Source: Burkholderiales bacterium UBA4657
GTDB taxonomy: Bacteria > Pseudomonadota > Gammaproteobacteria > Burkholderiales > Burkholderiaceae_E
Length of the DNA stretch: 64,000 nt
Assembly: GCA_002405475.1 (NCBI GenBank)
Contig: DHLX01000037.1
Location: 742 to 64,741, forward strand
Direction: 5' to 3'
The position numbers were made by a program, and so were the translations under genes. The notes beneath the pieces are model-generated. The model made no database searches, had not been told where the DNA came from, and saw only the letters and a list, made by a program, of their open reading frames with translations. Position 1 is the stretch's first letter. Each line of letters starts with the position of its first letter. This document shows positions 16,346 through 25,695 of this stretch, one piece after another.

Positions 16346-17509
16346 CTACAGTCCAGCTGCAGCTTTAAGTGCAGCGGCCTTGTCGGTGGTCTCCCAGCTG
16401 AATTCCGGCTCACTACGGCCAAAATGGCCATAGGCGGCGGTTTTGCGATATACCGGACGTAACAGATTCAGCATTTGAATAATGCCTTTGGGTCGCAGGT
16501 CGAAATGTTCTGCCACCAGCTGGGCGATTTTTTCATCGGATATTTTGCCAGTACCTTCGGTATAGACCGTGATGTTCATAGGCTTGGCCACGCCAATAGC
16601 ATAAGCCACCTGAACCTGGCATTGTCTGGCTAGACCGGCGGCCACAACATTTTTAGCGACATAGCGCGCGGCATAAGCAGCTGAGCGGTCGACCTTCGAC
16701 GGGTCCTTGCCCGAGAATGCACCACCGCCATGCGGCGCGGCGCCACCGTAAGTGTCTACAATAATTTTTCGGCCTGTTAAACCTGCATCACCGTGCGGGC
16801 CGCCTATGACAAACGAACCGGTCGGGTTGACAAAATACTGGGTTTTGTCGGTCAGCATGTGTTTGGGCAGCACCGGCTTGATGACTTCTTCAATGATGGC
16901 CTCCTTCAGATCAGTATATTTGACCGAGGGGTGATGCTGGGTAGATAGCACTACTGCATCAATATCGACGGGTTTGCCATCGACGTAGCGTACCGTGACT
17001 TGTGACTTCGCATCGGGTCTGAGCCAGGGTAAACGGCCATCTTTGCGTAACTGGCTTTGACGCTCTACCAGGCGGTGTGCGTAATAAATGGGGAAAGGCA
17101 TCAGTTCCGGCGTTTCATCACAGGCATAGCCGAACATCAGACCCTGGTCACCTGCGCCCTGGTCCAGGTACAGCCCTTTCCCTTCATCCACCCCTTGCGC
17201 AATGTCAGGGGACTGGGTACCGTAGCACACGTGTACCGAGCAACCGTCAGCGTCAAAACGCAATTCCGGGTCGTTATAGCCAATACTGCGGATGGTGTCG
17301 CGCGCCACCTTGGCGTAATTGACATGGGCATTGGTGGTGATTTCGCCGGCCAGAACGCACAGGCCAGTCGATACCAGCGTTTCGGCGGCGACACGTGCTT
17401 TCGGATCTTGGGCTAATATCGCATCCAGAACGGCATCGGAAATCTGGTCAGCGACCTTGTCGGGGTGACCTTCGGAGACGGATTCAGAGGTAAAAAGAAA
17501 TTCAGACAT
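16346..17509 (-). CDS. metK: Methionine adenosyltransferase (SAM synthetase)
   Basis: Makes S-adenosylmethionine from methionine and ATP. The 387-aa protein starts MSEFLFTSESVSEGHPDK, with the catalytic His in EGHPDK, GAGDQG (ATP-binding hexapeptide region) and GGGAFSGKDPSKVDRS (P-loop-like signature). A start 15 bp upstream is open but family length supports the ATG at 17509. It is transcribed away from two lipid A acyltransferase genes, with about 210 bp between start codons holding a hairpin-rich leader. Together with ahcY and metF it makes this stretch a methyl-cycle locus. Confidence 0.96.
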   Translation of the reverse strand: MSEFLFTSESVSEGHPDKVADQISDAVLDAILAQDPKARVAAETLVSTGLCVLAGEITTNAHVNYAKVARDTIRSIGYNDPELRFDADGCSVHVCYGTQSPDIAQGVDEGKGLYLDQGAGDQGLMFGYACDETPELMPFPIYYAHRLVERQSQLRKDGRLPWLRPDAKSQVTVRYVDGKPVDIDAVVLSTQHHPSVKYTDLKEAIIEEVIKPVLPKHMLTDKTQYFVNPTGSFVIGGPHGDAGLTGRKIIVDTYGGAAPHGGGAFSGKDPSKVDRSAAYAARYVAKNVVAAGLARQCQVQVAYAIGVAKPMNITVYTEGTGKISDEKIAQLVAEHFDLRPKGIIQMLNLLRPVYRKTAAYGHFGRSEPEFSWETTDKAAALKAAAGL

Positions 17510-17538
17510 ATGCCACGCTTTCAAACACAGTTAAGTTC

Positions 17539-17613
17539 AAAAAACGCCCTGCGGCTGCTCTGGCAGCGGCTTTTGGGCAACCTGGCGTTGCCACAAAAGC
17601 GTGGCGACGCTTT
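17539..17613 (-). promoter_or_regulatory. Structured metK leader with terminator-like hairpin
   Basis: Going toward metK on the minus strand there are three hairpins. B: AAAGCGT/ACGCTTT, 7-bp stem, 4-nt loop (17596-17613). A: GGCAAC/GTTGCC, 6-bp stem, 5-nt loop (17576-17592). C: AAAAGCC-CTGC pairing with GCAG-GGC-TTTT with two single-base bulges (about 17541-17574), running into T6 (17544-17539) about 30 nt before the metK ATG. C plus the T-run has the form of an intrinsic terminator placed between promoter and gene, as in an attenuator. I do not recognise a known SAM riboswitch consensus. Confidence 0.45.
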
Positions 17614-17720
17614 AGCGGAATTTTGGATTCATGTTTCAGGCACGAACCGCCCCGCAAGTTGTCAGTTAACTCGGCAATGCAATTTTAACTCTAAATCATG
17701 AACGAAAGCACCCAAGGGGT

Positions 17721-18584
17721 ATGTTGATATTGTTTTTTCGCTGCTGGGGCTATTTGCCCTTGCGCTGGGCACAAGCTCTGGGGGCAATGGGTGGTCGTCT
17801 GATGTATCTCTGTTCCGCCGGCTATCGACGCCGGTTTGACAGCTTCATCAGGCAAGCAGGTTTCGATCAGCCGCTATTGCGCCGTCGCGCATTGGAGGAG
17901 GCTGGCAAAACACTGGCCGAACTGCCCTGGCTGTGGACACGCCCGATGCGTGAAACCAGCGCTTTAGTGCAGACCCAAGACTGGGCCGTCGTCGAGGCAG
18001 CTCAGCAAGCGGGTAAAGGAATTATTTTTCTCACCCCTCATTTGGGTTGTTTTGAAATCACCGCGCAGTACTATGCAGCCCATGCCCCGATTACGGTGCT
18101 ATACAGTCCGCCACAACATGCCAGCCTGCGCCAGATTGTGGAGCAGGCACGCCAGCGCCATCAATTACAGACCGCACCCGCCAACATGAGTGGCGTTAAA
18201 CAGTTATTGCGCGCACTCAGGCGAGGCGAGGCAGTAGGCATATTGCCCGACCAGGTACCGACCCACGCCAATGAAGGCGTATGGGCCGAATTTTTTCATC
18301 GTCCTGCCTATACCATGACGCTGCCAGCGCGTCTGGCTGAATTGACGGGGGCCCAGATAGTGCTGGCTTTTGGCCGACGTTTACTCCATGCCAACGGGTA
18401 TAGTCTGCATTTGTCAAAACTGGAATTGTTCTCGAACCAAAAACAACAGCAGCAGGCGCGCCAGATGAATCAGGCTATGGAAGCGCTTATCAGCAGTTGT
18501 CCTGAGCAATACTTGTGGGCCTACAGCCGCTATAAACAGCCTCCGGGGGCGCCGTCAGCGCCGATCCAGTCGGAGGGGGCATGA
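17721..18584 (+). CDS. Lysophospholipid/lipid A acyltransferase, LpxL family (first copy)
   Basis: 287-aa LpxL/HtrB-type membrane acyltransferase with the catalytic HX4E motif in HLGCFE (about residue 111) and an N-terminal membrane helix. Known members transfer secondary acyl chains to Kdo2-lipid IVA at the inner membrane. AAGGGG lies just before the ATG. The stop overlaps the start of the second copy (ATGA), so both are co-translated. The Glu in place of the usual Asp after HX4 is notable. Exact acyl position and donor are not visible. Confidence 0.88.
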   Translation: MLILFFRCWGYLPLRWAQALGAMGGRLMYLCSAGYRRRFDSFIRQAGFDQPLLRRRALEEAGKTLAELPWLWTRPMRETSALVQTQDWAVVEAAQQAGKGIIFLTPHLGCFEITAQYYAAHAPITVLYSPPQHASLRQIVEQARQRHQLQTAPANMSGVKQLLRALRRGEAVGILPDQVPTHANEGVWAEFFHRPAYTMTLPARLAELTGAQIVLAFGRRLLHANGYSLHLSKLELFSNQKQQQQARQMNQAMEALISSCPEQYLWAYSRYKQPPGAPSAPIQSEGA

Positions 18585-19462
18585 CGCGCCTGCTCATCGC
18601 TGCCATGTGGCTGTTACACTGGCTGCCATACCGTTGGCAAGCAGCGCTGGGAAATATTTTGGGCACGGTCTTATACCTTGTGGTAGTGCCGAGGCGTAGG
18701 GTAATACTGCGTAATCTGGCGCTGTGCTTTCCACACCTGAGCGAAGCCGAGCGGTGCGCGCTTGGGAGCGAGCATGTGCGTTTATGGGTACGGACTTTTC
18801 TGGATCGTGGACTGTTATGGTTTGCGCCACGCGAACGTCTGGAGCATTTAATAAAAATTGAAGGGCTGGAATACTTCGAGGCTGCAAGGTCGAACCAGAC
18901 CGGACGCGCCTGGATGATATTTGCCCCGCATTTTGTCGGGCTTGATGCCGCCGGGATTGCCGTCATACTGCGTCAGCGCGCTGCATCAGTTTATGTTCAA
19001 CCGACTAATCCGGTCTTTGAACGCCAGATGCTGGCAGGTCGTGCGCGCTTTGAAGGTAGTGAACAATTTTCGCGCAGTGACGGCATACGCCCGGTCGTTA
19101 AAGTCATGAAACGGGGGCTGCCATTTTTTATCATGCCCGACATGGACCTGGGTAAGCAGGACTCTGTGTTTGTCGATTTTTTCAGAGTGCCTGCTGCCAC
19201 GGTGACGGCACTGCCGCGTCTGGCACGACTGACCGACGCGGTAGTGCTGCCTGTGATCGTACGCCTTAATGATGACAATACCGGTTATACGGTACGTTTT
19301 TATCCGCCATGGACCGATTATCCCGGCCAAATGGATGATCAGGCAGGGGCACGTGCCATGAACGCTTTTATTGAAGACCGTGTGCGTGAAATGCCAGCGC
19401 AATACTACTGGGTCCACCGGCGCTTCAAGACCCGACCTGAAGGTACACCCAAGATTTATTGA
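18581..19462 (+). CDS. Lipid A acyltransferase, LpxL/HtrB family (second copy)
   Basis: 293-aa paralogue of the preceding protein, with catalytic HX4D in HFVGLD and a hydrophobic N-terminus (LLIAAMWLLHWLPY). It ends PEGTPKIY, typical of the Burkholderiales copy beside metK. Paired with the upstream gene by ATGA overlap, the two probably add different secondary acyl chains to lipid A. The 3' end overlaps the convergent mutY stop by 7 bp. In many relatives dapF follows; here mutY does instead. Confidence 0.9.
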   Translation: MTRLLIAAMWLLHWLPYRWQAALGNILGTVLYLVVVPRRRVILRNLALCFPHLSEAERCALGSEHVRLWVRTFLDRGLLWFAPRERLEHLIKIEGLEYFEAARSNQTGRAWMIFAPHFVGLDAAGIAVILRQRAASVYVQPTNPVFERQMLAGRARFEGSEQFSRSDGIRPVVKVMKRGLPFFIMPDMDLGKQDSVFVDFFRVPAATVTALPRLARLTDAVVLPVIVRLNDDNTGYTVRFYPPWTDYPGQMDDQAGARAMNAFIEDRVREMPAQYYWVHRRFKTRPEGTPKIY

Positions 19463-20517
19463 ATATTCAACAATGTTGGCACTTCGACCAGCAATTTTTT
19501 AATGGGCGCAGGTAGTGCAGCTTCTACTGCTTCAGTGCAAGGTAACCAGATTTGCCCCGGTTCTGCGACCCGGTCAAGACGTTGCGACAAGGTCACCAGA
19601 TGCGGTGTAAACCGCAATGTGTAATGCGTAAAGGCGTGTTGGCGCGACGGCAATGTTTTTATCTCCCGCTTGGGTGCAAGTCTGTCTAGGTAGTTGACGA
19701 GTGCTGCTGCCTGATCAAACTCAGGTACGCTCCATAAGCCTCCCCAGATACCAGCAGCGGGGCGTTTTTCCAGCAAGACCTCGTTGCCATGTAGTAACAC
19801 TAGCATGTGCGCTTCGCGAATACGCCTATCAGTTTTGGCAGAATTCTTGACCGGCTTGGGGGAGGGTAATTCGGTGGTGCGGTTTTGAGTATAGGCAACA
19901 CAATTTTTCTGCCATGGACAGGCACTGCATTGAGGTGAAGAGCGGGTGCAGACCGTAGCACCCAGATCCATTAAACCCTGGGTGTAAGCCTCAATATTTT
20001 GTTGTGGCAACAAGGACTCGGCCAGGGACCATAATTTTTTTTCTACGGCGGGCAGTGTGGGTGAACCTTCTATGCCGAAACCACGCGTCAGTACCCGCTT
20101 GACATTGCCATCCAAGATGGCAGCACGGGTGCCATAGGCAAAAGCACTAATCGCCGCCGCTGTTGAACGACCAATACCGGGAAGGCTAATTAGTTGTTGC
20201 ACGTCGGCTGGAAACACCCCATTATGGTTTTCCACGACAGCGCGTGCGCAGGCATGCAGATTACGCGCCCGGGTGTAATAACCCAGACCGCTCCATAAAG
20301 GCATGACTTGTTCCAGATCGGCGTTAGCCAGGTCGATGACTGTCGGAAAACGTTGCAAAAAACGCTGGTAATACGGTATGACACTACTCACCTGGGTCTG
20401 CTGCAGCATGATTTCCGACAGCCATATACGATAGGCATCGCGCGTGTTCTGCCAAGGCAAATGGTGACGACCATGAGTACGCTGCCAGCGTATAAGAAGT
20501 TGGGAAAACTCGGACAC
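19456..20517 (-). CDS. mutY: A/G-specific adenine glycosylase
   Basis: Removes adenine mispaired with 8-oxoguanine. The 353-aa protein has catalytic Glu35 in SEIMLQQTQV, the helix-hairpin-helix LPGIGRSTA (112-120), Asp136 in ILDGNVKR, the 4Fe-4S ligands Cys190, 197, 200 and 206, and a C-terminal NUDIX-like domain that recognises 8-oxoG. It starts with GTG and has no clear ribosome site, so coupling to the dynamin-like gene 6 bp upstream is likely. With mutM two genes upstream, both oxidised-guanine glycosylases are in one operon. Confidence 0.95.
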   Translation of the reverse strand: MSEFSQLLIRWQRTHGRHHLPWQNTRDAYRIWLSEIMLQQTQVSSVIPYYQRFLQRFPTVIDLANADLEQVMPLWSGLGYYTRARNLHACARAVVENHNGVFPADVQQLISLPGIGRSTAAAISAFAYGTRAAILDGNVKRVLTRGFGIEGSPTLPAVEKKLWSLAESLLPQQNIEAYTQGLMDLGATVCTRSSPQCSACPWQKNCVAYTQNRTTELPSPKPVKNSAKTDRRIREAHMLVLLHGNEVLLEKRPAAGIWGGLWSVPEFDQAAALVNYLDRLAPKREIKTLPSRQHAFTHYTLRFTPHLVTLSQRLDRVAEPGQIWLPCTEAVEAALPAPIKKLLVEVPTLLNIQ

Positions 20518-20523
20518 GGAGAA

Positions 20524-22500
20524 TCAGGCGGCTTGCGATTGTGGCAGGGGGGAAGAGCCATCAATGCTGTCGAGCAATTCAGAAATAGATTCGCGCAAAT
20601 GGTCAGCCGCAGCATCGTGTTCTGCCGCTAGAGCTTCTATTTCGTTATGCCCTGACTGCAGTTCACCAATACGTTCATCAAGCTCATCGCTGGCTTCGTA
20701 GATTTTTTTAATCGATTCATGGCGGCGCCGCAAGCGGCGCTGGTGTTCACGCGCCTGAGATTCAATCGGCCCCATCAAATATTTCAGCCAGGCCTCGACA
20801 TCGCCGTTGGCCTTGGAGAAAAGGGCTCTGACCCGTGCTGCGACCGAGTCGAAAAATTTCGATACCAGAACCGATTTTTCCATGCCAATCAGTCCAAGCG
20901 GGCCGGAATGATCGCGGAATTTTTTTTCGATACGATCAAGGTCATCGTGGTAGCGACGCAAGGTCATGGGGGTGGGTGCTGGCAATGTCATGGCGTGTTC
21001 AGTAGTGAAGCGCTTGGTCACTACCTGTACCAGTTCCAGAATTTCTTCCATCTTCTGTTCGGCCTGAGATAGATCCTGGTGCAGAAGTTCAAAAAAACTC
21101 TTCAGATCTGATTTCAGACCAAGTGCCAGTATGCGGCCCTTGGTGATCTGCTCTTGCGCAGCACTGATTTGCTGACCGATATTTTCCATGCCCAGGCTTT
21201 TGTAGACTTCGTTCGACAGTTTGGCAAAGATCTGACGCGTGGCTAGCAGGGTTGCCATAGCCTGGTCAAAATCCTGTTTTTCCTGCTCAATACGCATTAG
21301 CATACGCGCCACCGAGCTGGCATTTTTGCCGCGTATAGCGCTCAGTTCATACAACTGGTCATTAATCCCCTGCGCCCGACCTTTGATCAAGGTTCGCATA
21401 TTTTTGGCGACACGATCCAGATCGCGGGTGATCTGTTCTGCCACAATGCGCTTGCGCTGCGGAACCAGATGCCTTGATAAAGCATGTTCCAGGGTCAGTA
21501 ACCGACTTTTTTGCAATAACGCCTGATCCTGCTGAATTTTGGCGACCAGCCCTTTCTGGGCTGAAATGGCGAATACCTGGCGCTCTTCCAGACCCAGAGT
21601 GGCCGCACACTCACGCACCTGGCGTCTGACTTCGTATTCGATCTGCTCTGCGGTTTTGAGTTCGTCCCACATAGCGTCGATTTTGTTCAGCGCAACAAGT
21701 CGGCCATAGTCGGCTGGGCCGCCAATATGCTTGCGCCAGACCTCAATATCACTTTTGGTCACGCCGGTATCGGCGGCCAGAATGAACAGTACGGCATCGG
21801 CATTCGGAATCAGGTTCAGTGTTAATTCCGGCTCTGTACCAATGGCATTCAGACCCGGCGTGTCGATCACCACCAGTCCCTGCATCAAAATCGGGTGCGG
21901 CACATTGATGATGGCGTGGCGCCAGGCCGAAATTTCCACCATACCATCGCGCACTTGGGCCACCTGGTCTGGATCTTCATCGTTGAACAAGCCATACTGG
22001 CGCGCCAGGGCTATGGGCACTCTTTTCGATTCGGTAACGCGTGAAATTGCCTCATGTAATTGCTTCGGGGAATCGATATCCAGCGGAATGACACTCCACA
22101 CTTGCGGCAACAGCTTGAAGTCGCCAGTGCTGCCTTGTTCACCGCGTGTTTCTATCGGCAACAGCTTGATGCAGGGTGCCTCGTCACGGTTATACAGTAG
22201 CTCGGTTGGGCACATGGTCGTGCGACCTGCGGTGCTGGGTAAAATGCGCTGACCGTAGCTGGCAAAGAAAATGGCATTGATCAGTTCCGATTTACCGCGC
22301 GAAAATTCTGCGACAAACGCAACTGACAGTTTCTGGTTTTGCAGCCGTTCCCGGGCGCGTGACAAAGACAGTTCAACATCTTCAGAGGCCAGATCATGAT
22401 CTCTGAGCCACTGTAGATAGCTATTCAAGCCTGAGGACACCTGATCGCGCCACAGGGCATATTCCTGAAATTGTCGGTTTAATGAAGCCATACCCTGCAT
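20524..22500 (-). CDS. Dynamin-family GTPase
   Basis: 658-aa large GTPase. The G domain occupies about 55-340, with a dynamin-style P-loop VAEFSRGKSELINAI (FSRGKS 66-71), DTPGLN (213-218) and NKID (272-275). The rest is long helical bundle/coiled coil (about 350-640), ending with a Gln/Ser-rich tail. No transmembrane helix is evident, so membrane association would be peripheral. Bacterial dynamin-like proteins remodel or guard membranes, some against phage. The gene lies 6 bp from both mutM and mutY in a minus-strand operon; no known reason links it to DNA repair. Confidence 0.88.
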   Translation of the reverse strand: MQGMASLNRQFQEYALWRDQVSSGLNSYLQWLRDHDLASEDVELSLSRARERLQNQKLSVAFVAEFSRGKSELINAIFFASYGQRILPSTAGRTTMCPTELLYNRDEAPCIKLLPIETRGEQGSTGDFKLLPQVWSVIPLDIDSPKQLHEAISRVTESKRVPIALARQYGLFNDEDPDQVAQVRDGMVEISAWRHAIINVPHPILMQGLVVIDTPGLNAIGTEPELTLNLIPNADAVLFILAADTGVTKSDIEVWRKHIGGPADYGRLVALNKIDAMWDELKTAEQIEYEVRRQVRECAATLGLEERQVFAISAQKGLVAKIQQDQALLQKSRLLTLEHALSRHLVPQRKRIVAEQITRDLDRVAKNMRTLIKGRAQGINDQLYELSAIRGKNASSVARMLMRIEQEKQDFDQAMATLLATRQIFAKLSNEVYKSLGMENIGQQISAAQEQITKGRILALGLKSDLKSFFELLHQDLSQAEQKMEEILELVQVVTKRFTTEHAMTLPAPTPMTLRRYHDDLDRIEKKFRDHSGPLGLIGMEKSVLVSKFFDSVAARVRALFSKANGDVEAWLKYLMGPIESQAREHQRRLRRRHESIKKIYEASDELDERIGELQSGHNEIEALAAEHDAAADHLRESISELLDSIDGSSPLPQSQAA

Positions 22501-22506
22501 TCAACA

Positions 22507-23343
22507 CTATCGCTGGCAATTCGGGCAATAGAAAGTTGATCGTTGCCCTTGTTTTAGTTGACGAATGGTCGTGCCGCAGACACGGCAAGACGCGCCAACG
22601 CGACCATACACGAAGTATTGTTGCTGAAAATAGCCTGACTGACCATTGGTGTGATAAAAATCACGTAGGCTGCTGCCGCCCTGTTCGATTGCCGCCAACA
22701 GAGTCTGACGTATGGCCTCAAGCAATTTGTTGCAGCGCGCCAAAGACAGACGCTGGGCTGGAGTTTGTGGCCGTATCCCGGCCCGGAACAGACTTTCGGA
22801 GGCGTAAATATTACCGACACCGACTACAACCTGACCGGCCAGCAAGACTTGTTTGATCGCGGCTGTTTTACTACGGAGTGAGTGGTACAGCCGCTCGGCT
22901 GAGAAATCCGGCTCGAACGGCTCGGGCCCAAGACCTGCCAGCAAGGGGTGTTGCAGAATTGGCCCGTGCAATCGTGGGTGCCATAAAACGGCACCGAAGC
23001 GTCTGGGGTCGTTTAGCCTCAGCCGTGACACCGTACCTGCGCTCGAGCAGAATTTCAGATCAAAATGATCCCACGGTCCGAGCGCCTCGTGCTCGGCCAC
23101 AAAGCGCAGACTGCCTGACATGCCCAAATGCAGCAGAATCCAGCCCGCCGCTGTTTCAATCAGTAAATATTTTCCACGCCGGCTGACCGAAATGACCCGC
23201 TGTTGCCGTATTTCAGTGGCAAACTGCGGTAATGCAGACCAGCGCAGCGATTTGTTGGAAAATTGCACTTGCAACAGTTGCGCGCCAAGCAGCGTGGGCT
23301 CAAGTCCGCGCCGCGTCACCTCGACCTCGGGTAATTCGGGCAT
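22507..23343 (-). CDS. mutM: Formamidopyrimidine-DNA glycosylase
   Basis: Excises 8-oxoguanine and formamidopyrimidines. The 278-aa protein starts with the catalytic PELPEVE (Pro2, Glu3), has the H2TH region (VGVGNIYASE) and ends in a zinc finger with Cys253, Cys256, Cys273 and Cys276. It begins head to head with the TPR gene, the two start codons only about 13 bp apart, so each promoter must lie inside the other gene. Leads the mutM-dynamin-mutY operon. Confidence 0.96.
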   Translation of the reverse strand: MPELPEVEVTRRGLEPTLLGAQLLQVQFSNKSLRWSALPQFATEIRQQRVISVSRRGKYLLIETAAGWILLHLGMSGSLRFVAEHEALGPWDHFDLKFCSSAGTVSRLRLNDPRRFGAVLWHPRLHGPILQHPLLAGLGPEPFEPDFSAERLYHSLRSKTAAIKQVLLAGQVVVGVGNIYASESLFRAGIRPQTPAQRLSLARCNKLLEAIRQTLLAAIEQGGSSLRDFYHTNGQSGYFQQQYFVYGRVGASCRVCGTTIRQLKQGQRSTFYCPNCQR

Positions 23344-23356
23344 GTACTATTCCATT

Positions 23357-25120
23357 ATGAAACTTACAAAACTCCATTGTGCCGCACTCGCGGCCATCCT
23401 TGGCATGGCTGTCATTACCAGTACCGGCTATGCCCAGTCTTCCGCTAACAACAATACCAGTCCTGCCCGGGCGACGACACGCCCTGTTGCACCGGGCCCG
23501 GTATCTGAAGCCCCGTTCAATGCCTCGGCCATGTTCCAGATCATGATGTCCGAAATTGCCTTGCAGCGTGGGCAATTGGGGCCTGCCTATAGCACTTACC
23601 TGTCTTTGGCACGCGAACAGCAAGACCCCCGCTTTGCGCAACGTGCGGTTGAAATTGCCGCTATCGGACGAGCCTGGGAGCAGGCACTGGAGGCTTGTCG
23701 TTTATGGGTACGACTAGATGCCACTAATGAAGAAGCACAAAGCGCACTACGCGCCCTGCTGATTGAAACCGGACGCTTGCAGGAAGTCGAGCCTTACTTC
23801 AGCAGTCGTATTGCCGCGACCGAGAACAAAGCCTTGGCATTTGAAGAAGTGCAGCGCAGTCTGATACGTGCCCCGAATAAATCTGAAGCCTTGATCGTAC
23901 TGGACCGGCTGGCCGCAGACCTGCAAAACATCAGCAGTGTCAGGCTGGCCTTAAGCCGCGCGGCGCTGGCGGCACAAAATTATCCACGCGCCTTGCAGGA
24001 GTCACGCCAGGCCTTGATGCTGGACCCACGCTCGGAAACTGCCGCCCTCATTACCACCCAGCTACTGTTACGTGACCAGCAGCCGTCACAAGCGCTGACT
24101 GTTCTTGGCCAGTTTGTGCAGGCCAACCCGCAAGCGGTACAAAGTCGGCTGCAACTGGCGCGCCTGCGTTCCGGCGAGGGTCAGTATCAGGAAGCGCAGG
24201 ACCTGCTGCAGGAACTGTTGAAACGCGAACCGAACTACCTGGAAGCCTGGCTGACACTAGGTCAGGTACAGTATCAGGCGCGGCGTTTTGAGCAGGCCAA
24301 ACAAACCCTGGATCAATACCTGCAACTGGCCGAGCAGCAAGGTGAGGACGACAGCAGTATTCACAATGCCTTATTCATCCAAGCCGACATTGCCCAGTTA
24401 CGACGCCGTTTTGACGAGGGCATTGCCTATCTCAAACGCATCGAGGCGGGCGAGCAATTTTTAAGCGCCCAGTCGCGCATCGCCCAGTTGCTGGCCAAGT
24501 CGGGGCGCGTACCGGAAGCCAGATCATTTTTGCGTAGTGTGCCGACACGCAACGCTACCGAGGCAAACCAGATGGTCATGGCCGAGGCCGGCGTACTCAG
24601 AGAGGCACGGCAATATCAGGGTGCGTACGATTTGCTGACAGTAGCGCTCAAAAGTAGTCCTGATTCGACTGATCTGCTCTACGACTATGCACTGGCCGCA
24701 GAAAAGCTGGACAAACTCGATGACATGGAGCGGGCGCTGAAGCGATTCATGGAATTGCGCCCGAATCATGCCCACGGCTATAACGCCCTGGGCTACACCT
24801 GGGCTGACCGCAACATGCGTTTGCCCGAAGCCTTGAGCCTGATCCAGAAAGCGCTGACCCTGTCACCTGAAGACCCCAGCATCATCGACAGCCTGGGCTG
24901 GGTCTATTTTCGTCTGGGGCAGCTGGATGAAGCGCTCAGACACCTGCAACGTGCCTATTTTCTTTACCCCAGTGCCGAAATTGCGGCCCATCTGGGCGAG
25001 GTTTTATGGGTTCGGGGCGAGCGTGACAAGGCGCGCGATGTATGGCGCGCAGGACGTGACAAAGATCCGAATGATACGGTTTTGGTTGACACGCTCAAAC
25101 GCTTTGCCCAGACTTTTTGA
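23357..25120 (+). CDS. Tetratricopeptide repeat protein, secreted
   Basis: About 587 aa from the ATG at 23357 (an in-frame ATG at 23342 is an alternative). A signal peptide (MKLTKLHCAALAAILGMAV, cleavage near GYAQS) precedes a low-complexity Ser/Asn/Pro segment and an all-helical body of TPRs; the last repeats are clearest (HGYNALGYTWADRN, IIDSLGWVYFRLGQLDEAL). Likely periplasmic or outer-membrane-associated scaffold. The open frame extends 240 bp upstream over mutM antisense and is rejected there. The stop is close to lolB; TPR-lolB-ispE is a standing order in Burkholderiales, hinting at envelope assembly. Confidence 0.87.
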   Translation: MKLTKLHCAALAAILGMAVITSTGYAQSSANNNTSPARATTRPVAPGPVSEAPFNASAMFQIMMSEIALQRGQLGPAYSTYLSLAREQQDPRFAQRAVEIAAIGRAWEQALEACRLWVRLDATNEEAQSALRALLIETGRLQEVEPYFSSRIAATENKALAFEEVQRSLIRAPNKSEALIVLDRLAADLQNISSVRLALSRAALAAQNYPRALQESRQALMLDPRSETAALITTQLLLRDQQPSQALTVLGQFVQANPQAVQSRLQLARLRSGEGQYQEAQDLLQELLKREPNYLEAWLTLGQVQYQARRFEQAKQTLDQYLQLAEQQGEDDSSIHNALFIQADIAQLRRRFDEGIAYLKRIEAGEQFLSAQSRIAQLLAKSGRVPEARSFLRSVPTRNATEANQMVMAEAGVLREARQYQGAYDLLTVALKSSPDSTDLLYDYALAAEKLDKLDDMERALKRFMELRPNHAHGYNALGYTWADRNMRLPEALSLIQKALTLSPEDPSIIDSLGWVYFRLGQLDEALRHLQRAYFLYPSAEIAAHLGEVLWVRGERDKARDVWRAGRDKDPNDTVLVDTLKRFAQTF

Positions 25121-25149
25121 TATCGGGCGCGACGACATTGATTAAAAGA

Positions 25150-25695
25150 ATGATGAGCCGGTTCGGGCTTGCTGTCCTATTGCTGCTTGGCGCCTGCGCT
25201 ACCCGGCCAGAAATCGAGCCGGTACCGCTGGTTTTTGCCGCCGAGGGCCGGCTTAGTCTGGTTGCGCGCCAAAGCGCGGCCGAGCCGAGACAAATGACCG
25301 CACGTTTTATTTGGACCGAGACCGAGCGCATTACTCAGGTTGATATGCTAGGCCCGCTGGGGGAAACACTGCTACGACTAAGGGTCGGGGCACACTTGAG
25401 CGAATTGCAATCGAATCAGGGTATTGAAACGGCGGCCAGTCCGGAACAGTTGCTACAGAAATATTTTGCTGCCCCGGTACCTGTAGCTGGCTTACGGTTC
25501 TGGTTGCGTGGCCAGGACAAAAGCGGTCAGCGTCGTGCGCCGCAGGCGTTTGAAGAAGACGGCTGGCGCATGGAATACACCCAAATGTTCCCGGACAGCA
25601 GTCAGTTGCCACGCGTTGTCCGTTTACAGCGCGTGCTGCCCGAGCCGGGGGCTTCGGTGGAGATTCGTCTGGTCATAGACCAGTGGAAACCTTGA
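25150..25695 (+). CDS. lolB: Outer membrane lipoprotein LolB
   Basis: Receives lipoproteins from LolA and inserts them into the outer membrane. About 181 aa with a lipoprotein signal (lipobox LGAC, Cys16) and the beta-barrel LolB fold (FAAEGRLSL, QVDMLGPLGETLLRLR, GWRMEYT). TTG codons upstream keep the frame open to 25117, but the double ATG at 25150 gives a normal signal peptide. Its stop overlaps the ispE start (TGATG). Confidence 0.88.
   Translation: MMSRFGLAVLLLLGACATRPEIEPVPLVFAAEGRLSLVARQSAAEPRQMTARFIWTETERITQVDMLGPLGETLLRLRVGAHLSELQSNQGIETAASPEQLLQKYFAAPVPVAGLRFWLRGQDKSGQRRAPQAFEEDGWRMEYTQMFPDSSQLPRVVRLQRVLPEPGASVEIRLVIDQWKP

Noticed and set aside
17510..17720. Known SAM riboswitch upstream of metK
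   Set aside because: The hairpins are clear but do not match the conserved blocks of SAM-I, SAM-II/V or SAM/SAH classes as I know them, so only a generic leader is claimed.
23120..23356. Upstream extension of the TPR protein
   Set aside because: Lies antisense to mutM coding sequence and would bury the signal peptide.
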